Part shown: positions 21,703 through 32,714 of the stretch, in pieces
Position numbering within the stretch: position 1 is the first letter of the stretch
Layout: each line of letters opens with the position of its first letter
Source: Vandiemenella viatica
Taxonomy: Eukaryota > Arthropoda > Insecta > Orthoptera > Morabidae
Assembly (NCBI GenBank): GCA_031002005.1
Contig: CM061919.1
Span: 35,305,088 to 35,369,087, forward strand
Direction: 5' to 3'
DNA length: 64,000 bases
The notes under the pieces: generated by a model
The model's input: only the letters and a program-made list of their open reading frames with translations
Database searches by the model: none
Told to the model about the DNA's origin: nothing
Position numbers and translations under genes: made by a program

Positions 21703-24700
21703 CGTCTATTAAACATCAGTAATCAAAGTATCTCATGACACTTGGCATTTACAATCATCCATTTAATTAATGAACACATTTCACTTTAATTACTATATGA
21801 AACTGATCATTTAAATGGTAAACAATTAAATGAAAGGTTTTTTTTTTGTCTTGTCTTTTCTGTGCCCTACATCCATCATCTTAAGGTAAGTGGTGGCTCA
21901 TTTCCCTATCCTAATTTGCAATTCCAGATTATTTAAATGTTTACTGCGTACACATAAAAAAGATAAATTATATCTGATAATATAACAAAGCAATGTTTGC
22001 TTATAAAACTTGAGACTATCAATAATAATGAAGGACAAGTGTGGGCATTATGTCATCATGTCTTCTCCGGCAGGCCAATAGCCGCCAGAGATGTTTTCAC
22101 TCTCTATCCATGCTAAAGTTAACTTTGTTTACATAATAGTTCAATATGTTTAAGTTGCAAAACAACTATAAGGAAAAGTAGGTCATCATCATCCTCAGTT
22201 TCCAGCTACTGCGTGGGACTGCTTTCTTTCTTCTTCTTTGTCTCATAAAGAAAAATATATATTTTATTTAAATCTATATATCAATTATTAGTTGCTTTTC
22301 ATTAATTACGCAGAGTACGTGAGTATTAAAAAATAAAAAATAATAATTCAAGTTATTTTCATGAATGCCAAGTCACAAGTCGCAAGTGCTCTATATGGCC
22401 TGCACCAGGATTAAAACTAACATTACACAGTATAATGTAAGTTGTTACTTATTTTTCAGTGATGCATTATTACTGATATCTTTATTTCAACCACAAGTAA
22501 GTAGTTCAAAATACATTGCGATGTGAACTATAATCGAATAATGTACGACATTGCAAAATCGAGGTTATGAGTGCTATAAAATAACAATAAAATTTAGTTC
22601 GGCAACTGTAAAGAAATGAAATGCAAGAGCACCACATTCAAACATTATTTTTATGGGTTTAACTGCTAGTATTTGTAAGCACCTTAGAATCTTGGTAAAT
22701 TCTGGATTTTGTTGTTATAGAGCATAAGGGAGGGAGTAAGCTTCCCAGTAAACATTAAATTTATCAGTTTGTAACTACAGGATATGAGAGAAATGTTTCA
22801 AGCAGAAGCCGATACCGCAAGCTAACTCAATAAATAAGCCGGTTTAAAAACAGTAAAGTCACTCAACAAACAATATAGGCGTTAAATAAACAATTTATAA
22901 GAGTAAAACACTTTTATACTAACATGGATTAGGGTTATCCAATATTATCCAATTAGTAAACAGTCGATTTTTGTTACGGTGATAATTCCACTAATTCTCA
23001 ACACTTTTCGAAGCAGTAAAGTAATTTTACAATAATAATAACCAGAAAGAGAGTTGAATTCACCAAAATTCTGTAGTTTCAGGCCGTATAAATAGATTAT
23101 ATAAATTTTTAAACACTTCGATAGACACACTTGCGCTTTCAACATTTGTAATCATGTTTTCAATAATTTCTCGAACTAAAAAGTAAATTTCCTGAAAGAA
23201 CGAAAAATCTAGTATATTATATTCAAGTTTCAAAACATTCCATGCAGTAGAACGAATATTAAATTAATTTTGAAGTTAGTTTGTCGTAAACAAAAACGTG
23301 ATAGTTTCGAAATTAAATTGCAATTAAACCAGAACCCTTCCGTAAACAAAACCACTGTTAAAATACGTAATAAAACTCAAAGAAAATTCAGCCAATATCA
23401 CTTTTCCGGTATAAACAACACTTGAATAATTATTAATTAGAAATAGGTTTTTATGTTATGGCGTCTCTACAGTTTCAACCCAGATTTTTGGTAAATAGGT
23501 AACTTTGCTAATACTTCACTGATCATAATAAAATTTACATCTTTGAAATGAGGAGCAAACACAGAACACGTTGACAGTAATTTTAACACGATAATTTGTA
23601 ATCCAGCGAGGACGACTAAAAAGTTGCACAAATAAGTTAGAAATTGGGGGTTCACAAACTGCTTTTTGGAAACTAATTATCACTGCGCACACACACTTAA
23701 TTCATTTACAAGAAAGTAAGTTATTTTAGAATTTTTGCTAAATACTTTTTATAAACCTTAAAAGCCAGGCTACAAACGATTAAATTTTGAACATAATCTA
23801 TAGTCACATCTTTTTAGACTATTTTTTGGTAAGCAGTAGAATACACATATCATGCGGCTGGGGGTATATAAGTAGCGGCCCAGGCCATCTGGTTGTCTTT
23901 ACGTCTTTTGTCTTTATCCGGGAACCTTATGTGTAGTAAACCTGCACGAATGTGTTTCGTCGTGTTGTGTGCTTGTCGGTTAGACCAGCATGACTTCCGG
24001 TTGAACTTTGAAAGGCAGCATGGTCGACTCACCGCCAGGTTGACTTTTTCTCACCAGTGACTAATATTTGCATAGACTATGGACCGATAATTTTTCTAAA
24101 GGGGTTAGTCGGGAACTTCTTCCTCTTCACGACTTGTAATTTTTTGGAAACGTTTAGGTCGGTTGCCTACTCAACTGTAAATGCTATTTTTCAAAATGTG
24201 ACTTTACAATAAACTTCAAATTTTTCATCAAGATGGGTTTCTACATGCTTTAGTAGTGGACAGTAACCTTTCCTCGGCTTTTGGTTCAAATAAGCTTTGT
24301 GGCGGCAGATAAGATTTACAGTTGAAGCATCCAGGCGGACACATGGTCACTTAAATTTATTAATGCAAATTCCGAGTAACTTTCAACAAGTCAAGATTCA
24401 GTGAGGAAACCTATACTCCACCCTGGTATACTGGTTTTGCCCCTTACACATTTATACAATAAAGACAAAGGTTTAGAATGGTTATGTTTAAAATATCAAA
24501 AACTGCAATGTAGCTGGAATGAAGTGTGAAGAATAAACACCGAACCACAACAACCATTTTGCTACAGTTTAAAAAGAGCTGTAGATGTAATATATGTTAC
24601 ACACAAATATCAATCCACTTTCAAAATAAAGAAAGCTGTAATGTCTGTATAACATTCCACCTGTATTAAAACTTAATAAATAATCAGATAAACACTTGAC

Positions 24701-25870
24701 ACTAATAATGATAAACAAATTCCTGTAAGGAAATTTGACACAGATTTCGATAGAATAAGAAAACTATTCACCTATCAATCTGAAGGCAGGATAAAGGTAA
24801 TCAATATTTCTGGTGACAATAAATGAAAGGATGCTGGTAGAGGGACCCAACAAATGAAAACTGGAGGAGGAATAAATCATATATGTGACTACAACAACAG
24901 GATGAAGAAAGCGAGCAAATGGGGAAGCATCAATATAGGGAAAATTAAGTAAATACAACTACAATAATAAAAAGTGTGACGAAAAAGGAATGGAGGCTAT
25001 CGTAGGAAATAGTGTAAAATGTATCTTCACAGTAAGAAATTTGGACAACAGAAGGTACTGGGATGTATTAATTCATCAAGACTAGGAACCCAGTCACTAG
25101 CCAGTTGAGAGAGAAAACATAGCCGCCATCATCATGGTTCAGGTGTGCAAACTGACACTCCATTGTGCCGCCTGCCTCCTCAAGTTTCTGGCCCCACAAT
25201 TGTCCCACTAAAAGCTGTTCACCATACATTACTCTTACATCACAAATCCATGATGGGAAGCTTCAAACTTGAGCTAGCACCTCATTGGAAGATGAAGTCT
25301 TATACAGGATTCAAAACATCTCTGATAGTCAATGTACTCTCTAGTCAAGGAAGGCACAAGAATATTTTATACCTGCATCAGTGGTTACTTCATTGGCCAT
25401 ATACATTTTATTAATGAACTCTTGGTTCTTTTAGAATATTATATAGCACAATGATTTGATTTTTTCATTAAACCACTTTTCTCAACTATAAAGACAATGC
25501 ACCTCTGTTTTTATTGTTGACTGTTCAAGACTCGGGCTTTCACTTTCCAATCAACAATCCAATCTGAGTGTAATTTACTTTCCTTAGTACATCATTCCAA
25601 ATGAAAAGATAACAAATAAAAGTAAAATTACATACTGCAAGGGTAACATTATGAGCAGCACCTGCCTAATTTTTCTTGTTGATCATATAACTCTTCAACT
25701 GCAGTAACCATCTCACAAAAAATGTATTGCTAGAACTTTTAATACATCATAATGACCACTCCAATTCACTGTTGAGAATCTTTTAACAGATTATTTGCTG
25801 TGTTTAGTAAGCATGGCGGATACTTCAAAAAATGTAAAAATAGATTCTAAGGTTCCGAAAAATGTTGCAC
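21703..25870. other. No gene recognised; one TATA-like site
   Basis: A GC-richer island at 23855-24060 contains GGGGGTATATAAGTAGCGG (TATATAAG about 23867-23874) and could be a core promoter or part of an LTR. No frame or repeat partner confirms either. The rest is AT-rich without coding character. Confidence 0.35.
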
Positions 25871-25876
25871 AAGATG

Positions 25877-27101
25877 TACACAGTCCAGTCACATTAATGT
25901 GACCACCTCACAAAAACCAGAATAACCACCTTTGGCAGAGCAGACCGCTGCGAGGCGTGCAGGAAGAGAGTCAATTAGGTTTCTAAAGGTGTTCACTGGG
26001 ATGTTGAGCCATGCCGACTCCAGTGCCGTGGCCAGCTGCACTAGAATACGCGGTTGAGGATCCATGGCGCGAACAACCCGATCAAGGTGGTCCCACAGAC
26101 TCTCGATTGGGTTTAAATCCGGTGAGTTTGCTGGCCAGGGGAGTAAGGTAAACTCATGCTGGTGCTCTTCGAACCACGCAGATACACTGCAAGCTGTATG
26201 ACACCTTGCATTGTCCTGCTGGTAGATGCCATCATTCTGGGGGGAAAATTATTCGCATGTAGGGGTGGACATGGTCCGCAAGGACAGATACGTACTTATG
26301 CTGATCCATCGTGCCTTCCACAATGATGAGTTCACCCAATGAATGCCAGGAAAACATTCCCCAAACCATAATGCTCCCTCCTTCGCCCTGGATCCTTCCG
26401 GCAATTGTGGCAGGGTGTTTGCTTTCAGACGTTTCACGCCGTGTGCGCCAACGTCCATCTGTCCGATGGAGCATAAAACGTGATTCAGTGGAAAAAGCCA
26501 CCTGTCGCCACTCTGTGGACGTCCAGTTGTGGTACTAGCATGCAAATTCCAGCTTTCGTCGCTGATGAACAGCAGTCAGCATAGGTGCATTAACCAGGTG
26601 TCTGCTGCGGAGGTCCATGCTCAGCAACGTTTGCTGAACCGTTGTTGAGGATACACTCTTGGTAGCCCCTTGGTTCATCTGGGCAGTCAGTTGCTCAACA
26701 GTTGCACATCTATTTGCCCGAACGCATCTCCATTGTCTCCGTTCACCTCTGTCATTTATAGCCTGTGGTGCACCACATGTTCCATGCCGCTGATTTTGAA
26801 TAGTGCCATTTTGTCATGCACAGTATACTTTCACCACGGCGGCACGTGAACAGTTAACAAAATTTGCCGTTTCCAAAATGCTTCCACCCTTGGCCCGAAA
26901 GCCAATAATCATGCCCTTTTCGACGTCGGATAAATCGCTACATTTCTGCATTACACCAACGATTGAAATACTTTCCGATGCCCTAGGACATCCTTTATAT
27001 ACACTCCACTGTAATGTGCTGCCACCTGCCTTCTGTGATAGGGTAGTTCACATTGACGTCAAAAGTAGGTGGTGGTCACATTAATGTGACTGGACTGTGT
27101 A
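25877..27101 (-). mobile_element. Tc1-type transposon, 1221 bp
   Basis: TA dinucleotides at 25877-25878 and 27100-27101 flank inverted ends CACAGTCCAGTCACATTAAT (left) and its mirror at 27070-27099. The repeat continues as GTGACCACC on both sides, about 29 bases in all. The minus strand carries a broken transposase spanning almost the whole length, so the copy is structurally complete but dead. Confidence 0.92.
25889..26951 (-). pseudogene. Tc1-family transposase, broken
   Basis: From ATG at 26951 the frame begins MQKCSDLSDVEKGMIIGFRA, the N-terminal helix-turn-helix that binds the inverted repeat. A TGA follows about 45 codons in. The catalytic part has AFSTESRFMLHRTDGR, where the usual first Asp of FSDESRF is Thr. 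GGSIMVWGMFS and IIVEGTMDQHKYVSVLADHV follow. After a one-base shift in a C run near 26240 come YQQDNARCHTA (second Asp) and WPANSPDLNPIE (the Glu of DD34E). The stop lies in the left inverted repeat (25889-25891). Enzymes of this family move the element by cut-and-paste at TA. This copy lacks an intact active site. Confidence 0.88.
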
Positions 27102-27544
27102 TTTTGTGAAAATGAATTTCAGCAACATAAATTAATTAAAGGATCAGTACATCCAATGAAAATAGCTTTATATTTTTTGTTTTAATAATGGTTTGTACTC
27201 CTCCACGAATATCATTGATGGTGGCTGCATTGTCATAACCTTGAGAATGGTAAATCATATAATCTAAACTGTCACTATCAACCTTCTAAAAATTTCATTA
27301 CTTAATCAACAGTTTTTCTTTCCCTTTAACGGAAAAAAGCAAAAGAAAACGTGTTTGAATTTCACTTTTCTATTTTTTTTTTTTTTTTTTTTTTTTTTAA
27401 TTAATCCCCTTAGACATTTCATCCATGTGCGAAATGTTGTCAAACATAATATCGAAATATTTTCTTTAACAAGCTTAGATTTTATGCAGTTTGTTACAGC
27501 ACTAATTAATTTATTTCGTGTATCTGGTGACAGGTGAGATACAT
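27102..27544. other. No gene recognised
   Basis: AT-rich with a T run at about 27373-27398. A minus-strand frame reading through the run is a composition artefact. Confidence 0.4.
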
Positions 27545-27746
27545 TTAACGCATTGGCGACCGTGCCCAAGCATAGGTCGGGAAACTGTTTCTCGGAACTC
27601 ACGTGCCTGTTTCCTACCTCATCGACTGGTGCTGCCATCTCTGATGTGCTTATGTAAATAGTAAGCGGTGCCGGACAGCTTCAGCAGCACGATTATATAT
27701 TTGTGTAGTCGTGAGTTTTGCAAGTTCTCGTTAGTTTCTCTCAAAT

Positions 27747-28150
27747 ATGTTGCGCTTTTTGAGTGAGCAAGAAATTTTAGAAGCTCTAGAGGAAGAACTG
27801 AATGACTCTGGATCGGAGGGGGAAATTTCCGTATGTGATTAAATGAAGAGGGATCATATTCAGGTAAGGAGCTTTTTGGAGTAATTTTGTTTGTTATCAT
27901 TATTACAACTGATATGGCTGGTGCTGTTTCAGTTAGCACGGTTATAATAGTGTGTATCTGCATTTGTCTCATCTGTTTTGCAGATGAATCGGATGACACA
28001 AGAAAGTGTTCCTGGATCAAATCACAGCAACAGACTTCTGGGACAACACTTTCCAGAAAAAAATCCAGCCACTGAGAAGAAGGAGCGTCCAACAGGAGTT
28101 TGTAAAGTTTGTTCTGAGGAAAAAAAAAATCTATTGGTAAAGCAGGTAGG
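27747..28150 (+). pseudogene. piggyBac transposase: N- and C-terminal remnants with an intron
   Basis: ATG at 27747 starts MLRFLSEQEILEALEEEL and an acidic stretch, as in piggyBac N-termini. A TAA interrupts it, but the phase continues with NEEGSYS. At 27864 a GTAAGG donor follows CAG, and a TTTTGCAG acceptor ends at 27983. Splicing these 120 bases continues in phase into DESDDTRKCSW. A large internal deletion then brings in the family's C-terminus in another frame: HFPEKNPATEKK and RPTGVCKVCSEE, the start of the Cys-rich zinc-binding tail. The catalytic DDD core is entirely gone, so the piece is non-coding in practice. Confidence 0.65.
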
Positions 28151-28162
28151 AAACATATAGTA

Positions 28163-28628
28163 TAGAATTAAACGCCTTTTAGTTAAAAAATACAGTTGCA
28201 AGGTAACATTCTCTACTCATAACAGTATAAAGAAGAACATTAGACATGCCATTAAAACGACGAATGACCCCTTTTCCAATTCAGGAGTTTATAAAATTAC
28301 ATGTAAAAATTGCCCTCAGTACTACATAGGGCAAACAGGCAGGCAAATAAAAATCAGATATAAAGAACATATACAAAAAAAGAAAAACAGCAGCATTCCT
28401 AATTCCACATTTGGCGAACATTTGTTAAAGGCAAACCACTCGGCGAGAGGTTTAGAAAGTACGATAATTCTACACAGAGAAAAGAAAGGACGTAAACTAG
28501 ACCTATTAGAAGAATTAGAAATCTTTAAGCACTTAACGAAAAATGATGGTAATATGCTTAATGACCAGCGGGAATTAGCTAACAAACAATTCTTAGAAGC
28601 TTTCAAGCCAGTAATTTCAACCGAATAA
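28163..28628 (+). pseudogene. PLE GIY-YIG endonuclease (third family), truncated at the 5' end
   Basis: The open frame gives KVTFSTHNSIKKNI and NDPFSNSGVYKITCKNC. The core is completed by PQYYIGQTGRQIKIRYKEH, with both GIY and YIG-type tyrosines and the following Arg and EH residues intact. The later part is STFGEHLLKANHSA then LLEELEIFKHL, ending VISTE at a TAA. Upstream the frame runs into piggyBac sequence, so there is no natural start and no polymerase. Among PLEs this nuclease makes the target nick. It is the least damaged endonuclease core in the window, apart from the pair at 7-8 kb. Confidence 0.8.
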
Positions 28629-29164
28629 CATATTTTAATACATATGTCTATAATGTTAGATTGTCCTCAAAAATTCTATTAGTTAAGTAATTGTTTATAT
28701 ATGAAGTAGATTTTAACCAATTTTTAAATATTATGTTACAATTTTTATTATATCATATTTAAGCACTTCTTTTGATTAATCTGAGTCACGATAACATTTT
28801 AGGAATAGTTCAAACTTGCACCTCAGCCCATCATTCCATAATGCAATCCTTACACTGTAAACTGACTTGCTTTCTAATTAGCCATAATAATATACCCCGT
28901 AGCGCCATCTAACAAATTTACGAAGTTCGTTGATTCACATATAACTGGTCAGTTGGCGGAAGTCGCCCGCCTCGTACAGATGTTGTCCGGTAGACGGAAG
29001 GAAGAACCATGACGATGTGCAACTTCGTACGAAAGGACTGATTTTGATAATGCTTCCGCCTATGTAATTTTAACGTATGTATAATGTCGTATTTTAAAGA
29101 TAAAAGCTGTATATATATATTTTATCATAGTGCAATTTTAACATGAATTTTTGTTTAGGTGTCA

Positions 29165-29212
29165 TACTTCTGATGAAGACAAACATGTATTTGTCGAAAC
29201 TGCAGTAAAGTT
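29165..29212 (+). ncRNA. Hammerhead ribozyme candidate of the third PLE family
   Basis: CTGATGA (29170-29176) is a perfect core. Stem II pairs GACAAA (178-183 of the 29.0-kb block, i.e. 29178-29183) with TTTGTC (29190-29195). GAA (29196-29198) is followed by the eight-base palindrome ACTGCAGT (29199-29206) as stem III and A at 29207 as cleavage base. Stem I pairs ACTT (29166-29169) with AAGT (29208-29211). All core bases agree with the consensus. Confidence 0.7.
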
Positions 29213-29500
29213 TTAAACAATAAAAACTTTTAAGCAACTGGTGGCGTTTTCGTGGTTTTATGCTAATATAAAATGTCGTAAATGTCTGGTTTTCCAGGCC
29301 AAGAATGTACCTAAGCTGCTGGTCCTTTAAGTGTTAATTAATTATTATGTTCCAAGCAGAAGATAAGCTCTTTGAGCAGTATATCATATATTTGAAAGTA
29401 GCTGAACCACTTCTAGGAAGTTGTCTTTATTTATAATTACCTTCATCGTGTCCATGAAATGCTACATTTTGTTTAGACAGTAACAAAGTTATAGCCAATA

Positions 29501-30987
29501 ATCTAGACCAGCGGTTCCCAACCTTTATTGCTACATGACCCAGTTTTAAATTTAAAAAAAAATTTCGCGACTCACATAATATGAGTGTCTATCTAATATC
29601 AGAATGGGAACTGTTGTTTGACCTCGATATGCTATCAACTATCCTATTCTACGAATAGGCAAATTTCCGTACAAAGGATGTACGATCAACAAAAACAAGA
29701 ACTGATAATACATAAAACAACAAACATATTATAGACCGGGAGACGACTGCACAGACCATCATCTCATCAAGATGACTGCTGAAATTCCATGATTAGAAGT
29801 AACTCGAGCAGCATATTGAAATGCAACTGGTCCACCAAGTCACTTTTTGGTTTAAACCACCTGCAGACCCAATTTTAGTAGTTAATTGGTAGGTTTATCA
29901 TTGTGTTTTACAGCACCAAAATATGTGAAAATATGGAAGACCGGAAACAGGAAAACACAATGGTAAATTTACCAGTCAACCACTAAAATGGGATTTGTAG
30001 GTGTTTTCCACCAAGATATGACTTGGCACATCAGTGACATTTTTCTGATTTGCTATTAACAAGGATAATTGGTAAGACAATATGGTAGTTTGTTTGTTGG
30101 GCTGACACTGACTTTTCCATTGTAGATATGGTAGAAAGATAACACAGTTTTTAATTTTGAAAGAATTCAAGAGGCTTATACGTGTACCCAGGATGCTTGG
30201 TAGACAAATGTCTTTCAAGTTTTGATGGCTTCATGTTTTCATTGAACAAATTTTCACAACAAATCACGCACTGAGGTATAGGCTCCTGACTCCTCTTCAG
30301 TACCCAAAAACACAAACCTGTATTTAAAATAAACCGGTCTATACTTTCGCAGATACGTCTTTTGTTTTTCTCGCTGCCTGCATTGTAATTACAAATACTT
30401 GGCTCTGGTTCAGTAACATTTGCAAACCTATTATTACTTGCCATGGAGATTGAAGTTTCCTCACCGTTTGCATACTCTCTTTTACGGCACGATCCAGTCC
30501 TCAACAAACTTTCCATAATCACATTAAATCTTCTCTCAATCAAAACAAAACGCAAACAACAACTCACTCTCACAAGCAGAGAAAAATTGTTTCGATCAAA
30601 GACATTCGATTCAAGCATTAACAAGAAAATGACAATCAGATAAGTATGGTACGCCCGCATCTCCACTCTAGAACGGGGCGGGAGAGGGCGTGTTCAGGGT
30701 TGCCATATAGATTGCACGATTGCTGCCGCTGATATATCTCACAACGAGGTTATTGCATAATACCAACAGTCTGTTTAAGAAAACTTTTTTTCACACAAAG
30801 TATTAATTTAAGCTAATAGCTTTCATGATTATTGCACATGTAAAATATCATGTTATATTTTTAAAATAGATTAAATAAAAGATATATTTTTGGGGCAAAA
30901 ATGTCGATTGTTCCGTGACCCACCAAAACACACGCCGCGACCCACCAGTGGGTCGCGACCCATAGGTTGGGAACCGTTGATCTAGAA
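29501..30987 (-). mobile_element. hAT element (BED-finger type), internally deleted
   Basis: Ends CAGCGGTTCCCAACC (29509) and GGTTGGGAACCGTTG (to 30979) are inverted repeats typical of Buster-like hAT elements. The octamers ATCTAGAC and ATCTAGAA (29501-29508, 30980-30987) form a 7-of-8 target duplication. It is 1471 bp long. The minus strand keeps only the N-terminal part of the transposase. Confidence 0.88.
29976..30516 (-). pseudogene. hAT transposase N-terminus with BED zinc finger
   Basis: ATG at 30516 starts MESLLRTGSCRKREYAN. After about 80 residues comes a BED-type zinc finger: QCVICCENLFNENMKPSK, then LERHLSTKHP, giving C-x2-C and H-x4-H ligands. This DNA-binding module is followed by YKPLEFFQN and a stop. 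In shifted phase, SYQLSLLIANQKN continues the family pattern. The catalytic RNase H-like domain and the dimerisation domain are absent. BED-hAT proteins have been domesticated several times in vertebrates, but this copy is truncated and inside its inverted repeats, so I call it a transposon relic. Confidence 0.8.
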
Positions 30988-31023
30988 AAAAAAAACTTCA
31001 GTATCAACTAGATCCTAAGCTGC

Positions 31024-31236
31024 ATCACCTACAGGGCCGGCGTTAGGGAGGGGTAAGTGGGGCAAAAGTATCCCGAGCCTCCGAAGGGGCCCTCTGTCTG
31101 GGGTGACTTAATTTCTGACTTTATTGAAAATTCAAAGTTTAAAGAAAAATTTTTGTCGGGGGGGAAGGGGTAGGCAGAGGGCTCTAAGAACGCTTATCCG
31201 GGGCCCGAGAATCCTAGCACCATCCCTGATCACCTA
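31024..31236. mobile_element. hAT MITE, 197 bp, perfect 8-bp duplication
   Basis: ATCACCTA at 31024-31031 and 31229-31236 flanks an insert with ends CAGGGCCGGCGTTAGG and CCTAGCACCATCCCTG. It is GC-rich, non-coding and well preserved. Confidence 0.88.
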
Positions 31237-32714
31237 TTGTTTGGTGAAATTTTAGCCTTATTCCTTAAGTTTTCCGTTTCTCATTTTTCCAGAAGTTCAT
31301 TTGTTGTTTCATGATCTATCAGTTTAGTATTTAGTTTCCATTCCTTCTGAAAATCACAAGTGCATATATACTGTTAGTATTATTTACAGCAAACAAATTA
31401 CAACAGAAACAATACAGATTGATGGTGATGAGAAAGAAACCATCTACAATAGCAATTTTTTTCACCTTTAGGCATCATCTTATAGAACCATTCTATTGAA
31501 AGATGTCGAAAACCAACTTTTGTTTTAAAAACAAGCCATATACAGTGCTAAATGGTCCATTCCTATTTTGGAAAAAAATTACTTCCTTTTTTTATGATTT
31601 CTGTGTGAAGAGTATCAAGAACGGGTTACTTCAATGTGCCTTATATCTGTAGTAGATAGAGGACTTGGTCAGATTGTAGTTTTTGATTATCTCACTCTCA
31701 AATGTTCTGATTCATCGCAGATTATAGACATTTATGTATCTTTAGTATCTTGTTTGTTTCGTGAAGATGAGCTTGGCTATCATCAGTTTTTGTAACATAT
31801 TTGAAGATGTATCTAGATATGCCCTCAACTGCATCAGCTTGTTTTGCTTTTCTCTGGTGAAACACACATTTCCTCTTTGAGGCATGAATTCATTGGGGCA
31901 TCTTTCAGTTTTTGATACAAACAGCTAAACAAAGGTCATGCATCAGTCTCATGGATATAGTAATGTATTTATTCGTATGTATGGTCTCGGAGAAAATAGG
32001 AAAAATCTGTTTCATGAGCAATAAAGAAATTTCAGTGAAAAAATTAGTTATTTAATTTTCTTACAGTATAAATTCTTCTCGGGTTTGCCGCCGAATTACA
32101 TTTTCTACATATCTCATATTAATTTTCTTACAGGTTTTACTTGTAATATGAAATTCAAATTTATCACAGGTTTTTGGTTTTATTTTTTAAACAGTTAAGA
32201 ATAAACATTTAAAATCGTATTCACAAGAACCTGGAAGTATTTTCGATCCTGGGAGTCTTTTTCTATTATTTTTATTTATAATTTTGTGGCATTTGTGGTT
32301 TTGTAAGGTGTTATGAAAGACAAACTGCTCCAATATACCAACTTTAATAATTGTTTGTAATTCAATCGGACTTCATAAACTTCTCAGATTGCAGGAGGAG
32401 GAAATATCACCAAATCAAAGCATCCGTGCAATTCCAAATATCAATTCAACTTTTTTTCCCCACCCCCTCTTTCTTCTCTTCCAAAGATGTCAAAACAAAT
32501 TTAAGGCCAATATAAGTAATCTCTGTACATGTTTTATTTAATTCAAACTTATATAACCATAAATTTTCATAGCCACTCAATATAATTGCATAGATCCTCA
32601 AGCTTGTGAACTTTCACTGCCCTGTCACAATTTGAAAGATAAGGTATGCACACCAAAAGTTACCATGTTAAGAATTTTTCCCCTTTTTTGAAGTCTCTCA
32701 CCACAGGCCTACTA
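31237..32714. other. No gene recognised
   Basis: AT-rich; no frame or repeat signature that I can support. Confidence 0.4.

Larger units (their letters stand above)
28155..29245 (+). mobile_element. 5'-truncated PLE inserted in the piggyBac element
   Basis: Starts within the linker just upstream of the endonuclease. It contains the whole GIY-YIG frame, about 540 bases of non-coding sequence, and a well-formed hammerhead-like fold at 29165-29212. It represents a third PLE family here, because its endonuclease differs strongly from those at 2 and 8 kb. Boundaries are approximate, and I found no target duplication. Confidence 0.65.
27545..29337 (+). mobile_element. Internally deleted piggyBac element hosting a PLE
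   Basis: TTAA occurs at 27545-27548 and 29334-29337. Sequence next to them is partly inverted: AACGCATTGGCGACC on the left, and GGTCCTTTAAGTGTT on the right, which mirrors a common piggyBac end AACAC..GGACC. The coding remains at 27747-28150 are N-terminal and C-terminal piggyBac pieces. A Penelope-like endonuclease segment with its hammerhead sits between the C-terminal piece and the right end. Confidence 0.6.

Noticed and set aside
21453..21716. An 87-codon minus-strand frame rich in Lys
   Set aside because: It is a translation of the 68-base T run and its flanks.
23855..24060. TATATAAG in a GC-richer island as a gene promoter
   Set aside because: No start codon, coding frame or LTR partner supports it; mentioned only as a site.
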